NCBI GenBank assembly: GCA_947632275.1
Contig: CANROR010000045.1
Span: 1 to 9,657, forward strand
DNA length: 9,657 bases
Source: an uncultured Bacilli bacterium
GTDB taxonomy: Bacteria; Bacillota_I; Bacilli_A; RF39; UBA660
Reading direction: 5' to 3'
A model generated the notes under the pieces. That model had not been told where the DNA came from. It made no database searches and saw nothing but the letters and a program-made list of their open reading frames with translations. This document shows, one piece after another, positions 5,944 through 9,657 of this stretch (the stretch's first letter is position 1; every line of letters starts with the position of its first letter). A program made the translations under genes and the position numbers.

Positions 5944-7068
5944 TTATCTTTTCAACTGTAATTTTTTAGTCTTATCTTTGATAAAAACGAATTTAACATT
6001 GGAACATTCTAAATATTGAATATGGTCATTATAATATAAAAATTTAGAAAAAATAAACCTAAGATTAGGATTAAAATAACCTATTAAATTATTTTCGCTA
6101 TCTAACCATAAAATTATATCTTGCGCTTTGGTTTTTATAATTACCTTTTTTAATTTCTTTTCTCTTAAAATAATTATATTTTTAATTTTTCCAAAATTAT
6201 TAACAAAATTATCTTTAAGTGAATCATCAATTAATTCTATTCTTTTATATTTTAAATCTAAAAGATAATAATCAAATAATAAAAAGCGTTCTTTAGCCAA
6301 ATGATAGACATGCCGATCTTTAATTACAATATTATTGGGACAATATAAAACTTGATTAAGATAATAGTTATATTTATAGTATTTACCATCACCGGCTAAA
6401 GCATATTTAGGAATATTTAGACTTTTATTAATAGACATTTGTTTGATACCATAAGTTTTAGCAAAAGCCTTAGTTAAACCAGGCACAATATTGTCTAAAT
6501 TATTAGCAAAAGTACAATCCGGATTCCGAACCCCATCATTATAACGGTTTTTAATCGAAAGCAAATTGCCCACATTTCGATAAAATTGTAAGCAAATAAC
6601 GGATGTTCCATATGCATCCTGGCGATTAGGTTTAGAAAAATTTTCTCTTTTTAATGTTAAGGCATCATGCCGGACCGCGAAAAAAATGCGACATCTTTTA
6701 ATTCTCGTAGGATCATTAAAAGTACAAAGTTGTTCTTTTGCCGTATAATATTTTTTAAATTGAGCAATTTCTTCATTAGTCTTGCATTCAAATAAATCAT
6801 AACCCACGCTAGCTAATAATTCTTGAGGTGTTTTTAAAACCTCTATTTTTTCATCATATGTAATAAAACTATAAATATAATCTATAAAATTATCTAATAA
6901 ATCGGCTTTTTTTAAGTCCGGAAAAAGCACATGACTTGACGCAAAATGTTTTAGTAAAATTCCAGATAATTTGCCATTTTCTTCCAAAATCGTGGCAAAA
7001 TGCATCCGACAAAAATGCATCATTTCTTCGCCAAATTGCTTTTTTATTATTTTTAAATCTTCACTCAT
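5944..7068 (-). CDS. Protein of unknown function, 374 residues, with a conserved-looking RYN/NNLDNI core
   Basis: I do not recognise a named function. It has no signal peptide or clear membrane helix, so it is probably cytoplasmic. It is rich in Lys, Asn, Tyr and Phe. The N-terminal ~90 residues are helical in character. A denser, conserved-looking core runs from about 114 to 205, including KRCRIFFAVRHD (124-135), RQDAYGTSVICLQF (149-162), NRYNDGVRNPDCTFANNLDN (174-193) and IVPGLTKAF (194-202). A beta-rich tail ends in FLYYNDHIQYLECSNVKFVF (343-362), which looks like one degenerate leucine-rich unit. From memory, similar cores occur in hypothetical proteins of uncultured gut Firmicutes, some continuing into leucine-rich repeats; this is unverified. 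ATG 7068 is preferred because AAAGGG lies 9 bases upstream; the in-frame ATG at 7077 directly abuts that GGG. It has its own promoter and a shared terminator. Confidence 0.88.
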   Translation of the reverse strand: MSEDLKIIKKQFGEEMMHFCRMHFATILEENGKLSGILLKHFASSHVLFPDLKKADLLDNFIDYIYSFITYDEKIEVLKTPQELLASVGYDLFECKTNEEIAQFKKYYTAKEQLCTFNDPTRIKRCRIFFAVRHDALTLKRENFSKPNRQDAYGTSVICLQFYRNVGNLLSIKNRYNDGVRNPDCTFANNLDNIVPGLTKAFAKTYGIKQMSINKSLNIPKYALAGDGKYYKYNYYLNQVLYCPNNIVIKDRHVYHLAKERFLLFDYYLLDLKYKRIELIDDSLKDNFVNNFGKIKNIIILREKKLKKVIIKTKAQDIILWLDSENNLIGYFNPNLRFIFSKFLYYNDHIQYLECSNVKFVFIKDKTKKLQLKR

Positions 7069-7100
7069 AATAAACATCCCTTTTTACAAAATTAGAGCCT

Positions 7101-7129
7101 ATTATAATACGAAATACCAAATTTTACAA
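7101..7129 (-). promoter_or_regulatory. Probable sigma-A promoter of the 374-residue unknown gene
   Basis: On the minus strand, TTGTAA (7124-7129, 4 of 6 consensus bases) and a perfect TATAAT (7101-7106) are separated by 17 bp. The start of transcription would fall near 7094, about 26 bases before the ATG at 7068. The -35 box overlaps the left arm of an inverted repeat (7128-7151), so a factor bound there could block it. Confidence 0.7.
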
Positions 7130-7182
7130 TAATTACCAGTTACCAATTATTACGTTTTTAAAAAGATAAATGCCGGGTACCA
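7115..7182. promoter_or_regulatory. TACCA motif cluster with inverted repeat, candidate operator
   Basis: Four TACCA motifs lie in the same orientation at 7115-7119, 7134-7138, 7141-7145 and 7178-7182, within an intergenic region only 132 bp long. Around the middle two, AATAATT (7128-7134) and AATTATT (7145-7151) form a 7-bp inverted repeat, and TTACCA is directly repeated at 7133-7138 and 7140-7145. The cluster overlaps the -35 box and the spacer of the leftward promoter and lies just upstream of spoIVB. That it is an operator is inference. Confidence 0.35.
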
Positions 7183-7200
7183 TATTTATAGGTGATTAAG

Positions 7201-8169
7201 GTGAAAAAATTTCTAATATTTTGTATGACAATGCTTTTTCCTTTAAATGTTTTCGCTTACTCCAATTATATTATCCCGGGTGGCGATACTTTAGGCATTG
7301 AAATTAATAGTAAAGGCATAATGGTCATTGGCTTTTATGAAATAAACGGGAAATACAACAAAGGAAATCCTGAGCTTAAAGCCGGTGACTATATAATTAA
7401 AGTAAATAATAATGAGGTCGCCAATATCAGTGAATTAACGAAAAATATTGAAAATAATGTGACAAGTAAAAAAGTTGAAATTACTTTTTTACGAAATAAT
7501 CAAGAAAAAAAGACAACTCTAGATTTAATTGAAGATGATGGCCTTTTTAAAACAGGACTTTATGTTAAAGATAACATCACGGGGATTGGTACTCTTACCT
7601 ATGTTGATCCCGAGACTCATATCTATGGCGCTTTAGGCCATGAAATAATTGAGGCCACCACGAGTAATATTGTCGAAATCAAAGATGGCAGTATTTTTCG
7701 AAACTCCATTACTAGTATCGATAAAAGTTCCAATGGTAATGCCGGCAGTAAAAATGCCAAATTTTATTACAATACGAAATATGGCACCATCGAAAAAAAT
7801 ACCAAATTTGGTATTTATGGGCAATATAATAAATCGATCGCTAATAAAGAAAAACTAGCCGTGGCCGATCCGAGCGAAGTTAAAATTGGCGAAGCTGAAA
7901 TTCTAACTGTTTTAAAAGATGAAACCATTAAAAATTATAAAATTGATATTACGGCGATTAATGAAGATACGCAAGTAAAAAATATTTCTTTTAAATTGGA
8001 TGATCAAGAATTAATTGCCGCCACAGGCGGAATTGTTCAAGGTATGAGTGGTTCGCCAATTATTCAAAATAACAAAATAATTGGGGCCGTTACCCACGTA
8101 ATTATTGATAACCCTTTAACGGGTTATGGCATCTTTATTACAACAATGCTCGAAGAAGGTGAAAAATAG
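7201..8169 (+). CDS. spoIVB: SpoIVB-type serine peptidase (S55 family) with PDZ domain, sporulation signalling
   Basis: In Bacillus subtilis SpoIVB is secreted from the forespore and cleaves the SpoIVFA/BofA complex, freeing SpoIVFB to process pro-sigma K. Here an N-terminal signal or anchor (about residues 1-19, KKFLIFCMTMLFPLNVFA) precedes the family motif IPGGDTLG (25-32). A PDZ-like domain follows, with PELKAGDYIIKVNNNEV at about 57-73, then the peptidase domain. The expected triad is His147 (GALGHE), Asp268 and Ser283 (GMSGSP). The 15-residue Asp-Ser spacing equals that of the B. subtilis enzyme (D363/S378). The C-terminal AVTHVIIDNPLTGYGI is typical. At 322 residues it is about 100 shorter than the B. 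subtilis protein. I chose GTG 7201 because AGGTGA (7190-7195) lies 5 bases upstream; GTG 7192 has no binding site. No convincing promoter is visible. It is not next to spo0A, its usual partner. Confidence 0.93.
   Translation: MKKFLIFCMTMLFPLNVFAYSNYIIPGGDTLGIEINSKGIMVIGFYEINGKYNKGNPELKAGDYIIKVNNNEVANISELTKNIENNVTSKKVEITFLRNNQEKKTTLDLIEDDGLFKTGLYVKDNITGIGTLTYVDPETHIYGALGHEIIEATTSNIVEIKDGSIFRNSITSIDKSSNGNAGSKNAKFYYNTKYGTIEKNTKFGIYGQYNKSIANKEKLAVADPSEVKIGEAEILTVLKDETIKNYKIDITAINEDTQVKNISFKLDDQELIAATGGIVQGMSGSPIIQNNKIIGAVTHVIIDNPLTGYGIFITTMLEEGEK
7797..7816. repeat. Perfect 20-bp palindrome inside spoIVB
   Basis: AAATACCAAATTTGGTATTT is its own reverse complement, with no central spacer. It encodes part of the NTKFGIYG stretch of SpoIVB, so codon constraint may explain it. 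Its left 13 bases recur at 7112-7124 in the promoter spacer of the divergent gene. Confidence 0.8.
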
Positions 8170-8171
8170 AG

Positions 8172-9494
8172 CTATAAGGTTTCTATTTCACTAGGAGTTG
8201 AAACTTCTTCAGTTACAGTTTCTTCTAAAACATCGGGATTAAGAGTATCATTACTATTAACTTTACCAATGAAAGCATTCTTTAATTCCGTATCATTTTC
8301 ATCAATGTCATCTTCGACATCGATAACTCTAAATATTTCATCAATTGAAGTTAAACCTTCAATAACTTTATCTAAGCCGTCTTGTAAAAGTGATGATACA
8401 TCACTTTTTTTATACACATAATGCCGTAATTCTTCTTTAGGGGCATTATTAACAATCGCATCCCTAACCTCTTGATTAATAAGCAAAATTTCGTGTAAAG
8501 CAATTCGGCCTAAATAACCATGAATACAATCATTACAACCATTTGGTGCATAAATCTTTTCGACATCTTTGCCTAAAGCTTGCTTAAATAAAACCTTTTC
8601 ATAAGGGGTTGTTTCTCTTTCCGTCCGACATTTAGGACATAATCTTTTAACTAATCTTTGCGAAATTATCCCTGACAAAGCACTACCTAATAGGTATCTT
8701 TCAACATCCATATCGAGTAATCTTTCAATCGTCGTTAAAGAGTTATTGGTGTGGATCGTTGATAAAACTAAGTGCCCAGTTATAGAGGCCCGAACGGCAA
8801 TCCGCGCGGTTTCATTATCCCGAATTTCCCCAATCATTATAACATCGGGGTCTTGCCGTAAAATACTTCTTAAAGTATTCCCGAATGTAAGGCCAATTTC
8901 GCTCATTACTTGAACTTGATTAATACCAGGAATCTTCATTTCCACGGGATCCTCAACCGTAATAATATTTCTTTCCACGGTATTTAATATTTGAAGCATC
9001 GAATATACAGTCGTTGATTTACCACTACCAGTAGCCCCAGTTACCATAATAATACCATTAGGTAAACTAATTAATTTTTTTATTTTTTCTAAATTTCTTT
9101 CCGAAAGGCCTAAAGTTTCTAAACCTTCACTACTCATTTTATAATTAAGAATCCGAATAACTATTTTTTCGCCATCAATTATTGGCAAACTAGAAACCCG
9201 AAGGTCTAAGTCAATATCTTCAGTTAAATTTTTGATAGCGCCATCTTGAGGAAGACGCGTTTCGGTAATATTCATACCACTAATAATTTTAATTCTGGTT
9301 AAAAGATTTTTTTTAACAAAATTGGGAACTTTTGCATATTCCAAAAGTTCACCATCGATCCGGATACGCACATTTAAAGCATCTTCGGTGGGATCAAAAT
9401 GAATATCGGACGCATTTCGATTGATAGCATCGATAATCATTTCATTAACAATATCAACTACTGGTTTATTTTCATAGTCAAAATCTCTAAACAT
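8172..9494 (-). CDS. GspE/PilB/ComGA-family secretion or type IV pilus assembly ATPase
   Basis: A hexameric ATPase family that powers pilin or pseudopilin assembly at the inner face of the membrane. The 440-residue protein has an N2-like domain (SDIHFDP, 29-35; RIRIDGEL, 43-50; RLPQDG, 80-85), Walker A GATGSGKST (153-161), Asp box TVEDPVE (179-185), Walker B DVIMIGEIRD (217-226) and His box STIHTN (245-250). A zinc tetracysteine is formed by CPKC (286-289) and CNDC (320-323). The extra N-terminal MshEN domain of long PilB/GspE proteins is absent, making it closer in layout to ComGA. A roughly 50-residue acidic, Ser/Thr-rich tail after IFRVI (387-391) is unusual. No platform protein or pilin gene lies downstream, since spoIVB converges from the other side. 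ATG 9494 is chosen; an in-frame GTG at 9503 is the alternative, but is very close to the AAAGGA site (9508-9513). Confidence 0.93.
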   Translation of the reverse strand: MFRDFDYENKPVVDIVNEMIIDAINRNASDIHFDPTEDALNVRIRIDGELLEYAKVPNFVKKNLLTRIKIISGMNITETRLPQDGAIKNLTEDIDLDLRVSSLPIIDGEKIVIRILNYKMSSEGLETLGLSERNLEKIKKLISLPNGIIMVTGATGSGKSTTVYSMLQILNTVERNIITVEDPVEMKIPGINQVQVMSEIGLTFGNTLRSILRQDPDVIMIGEIRDNETARIAVRASITGHLVLSTIHTNNSLTTIERLLDMDVERYLLGSALSGIISQRLVKRLCPKCRTERETTPYEKVLFKQALGKDVEKIYAPNGCNDCIHGYLGRIALHEILLINQEVRDAIVNNAPKEELRHYVYKKSDVSSLLQDGLDKVIEGLTSIDEIFRVIDVEDDIDENDTELKNAFIGKVNSNDTLNPDVLEETVTEEVSTPSEIETL

Positions 9495-9524
9495 GAGTAT
9501 CACACAATCCTTTATTCTTTAATA

Positions 9525-9553
9525 ATTATACTATATTGTTTTTCTTATCGCAA
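9525..9553 (-). promoter_or_regulatory. Probable sigma-A promoter of the secretion ATPase gene
   Basis: On the minus strand, TTGCGA (9548-9553, 4 of 6 consensus bases) and a perfect TATAAT (9525-9530) are 17 bp apart. Transcription would start near 9518, about 24 bases before ATG 9494. Having its own promoter directly in front suggests the ATPase is the first or only gene of its transcript. Confidence 0.68.
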
Positions 9554-9612
9554 TATTTTATTTTTCAAAAAACTTATTTTAAGTAACTATTCAGACTAAG
9601 TCATGTCAAAAC

Positions 9613-9643
9613 GAGAGCATTATAAAGAATTTGCTCTCTTTTT
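9613..9643. terminator. Hairpin terminator near the right edge
   Basis: GAGAGCA (9613-9619) pairs with TGCTCTC (9632-9638) around a 12-base A/T-rich loop, followed by TTTTT (9639-9643) on the plus strand. On the minus strand the hairpin is followed by GTTTT, so it may work both ways. No plus-strand gene precedes it. The simplest reading is that it ends a minus-strand gene lying beyond the right edge, upstream of the ATPase promoter. The remaining bases between 9495 and 9657 hold only the promoter described and no gene I can support. Confidence 0.6.
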
Positions 9644-9657
9644 AATTAAATAAAGTT

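Noticed and set aside
7140..7187. Promoter for spoIVB (TTACCA/GATAAA, or a sigma-G-like CATATTT)
   Set aside because: The first has a 19-bp spacer and weak boxes. The second would start transcription inside the ribosome binding site and lacks a matching -35.
7633..7858. Open frames of 63 and 69 codons overlapping spoIVB on both strands
   Set aside because: They lie within the conserved SpoIVB peptidase domain, which accounts for the coding signal.
9603..9653. 16-codon plus-strand frame spanning the right-edge hairpin, as a leader peptide
   Set aside because: No ribosome binding site precedes the ATG, no run of regulatory codons is seen, and the downstream gene is outside the window.

Overview
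The window reads as low-GC, AT-rich chromosomal DNA from a Firmicute (Bacilli-like, possibly an uncultured gut lineage near the Mollicutes or Erysipelotrichia). The genetic code is standard: TGA is a stop (it ends folA), the intact reading frames use TGG for Trp, and GTG starts occur. AGGAGG ribosome binding sites and TTGACA/TATAAT-type promoters are Firmicute-like. A spoIVB gene points to an endospore former or a recent descendant of one. The taxon is inference.

Region 1 (1-5309, all minus strand) is a tight seven-gene operon, read right to left: ruvB, folD, an isochorismatase-like cysteine hydrolase, glyA, thyA, folA and tmk (tmk runs off the left edge). Every junction is between an 8-bp overlap and a 13-bp gap, and several stop codons are fused to the next ribosome binding site. 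Functionally it is the thymidylate cycle. GlyA makes methylene-tetrahydrofolate, ThyA uses it to make dTMP and dihydrofolate, FolA regenerates tetrahydrofolate, and Tmk phosphorylates dTMP. FolD links the pool to formyl-tetrahydrofolate for purines. RuvB (Holliday-junction motor) leads the operon and the hydrolase has no evident role in the cycle.

Region 2 (5310-5484) is a divergent promoter region holding a perfect 35-bp tandem duplication. It fires leftward into the operon and rightward, from a consensus promoter, into a small four-helix membrane protein (5485-5910, DUF5684-like). A hairpin terminator at 5910-5933 serves that gene and the converging minus-strand gene.

Region 3 (5944-8169) holds a 374-residue protein of unknown function (minus strand) divergent from spoIVB (plus strand). 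The 132-bp gap between them has a good promoter for the unknown gene and an unusual cluster of TACCA motifs with an inverted repeat, a candidate operator.

Region 4 (8172-9657) is a GspE/PilB/ComGA-type secretion or pilus assembly ATPase (minus strand) with its own promoter. It converges on spoIVB with two bases between the stop codons and no visible terminator. A second hairpin terminator near the right edge insulates its promoter from whatever lies beyond.

I see no rRNA, tRNA, CRISPR array, insertion sequence, phage gene or riboswitch. Most of the window is housekeeping. The parts deserving a second look are the uncharacterised 374-residue protein, the hydrolase inside the thymidylate operon, and the two divergent intergenic regions.
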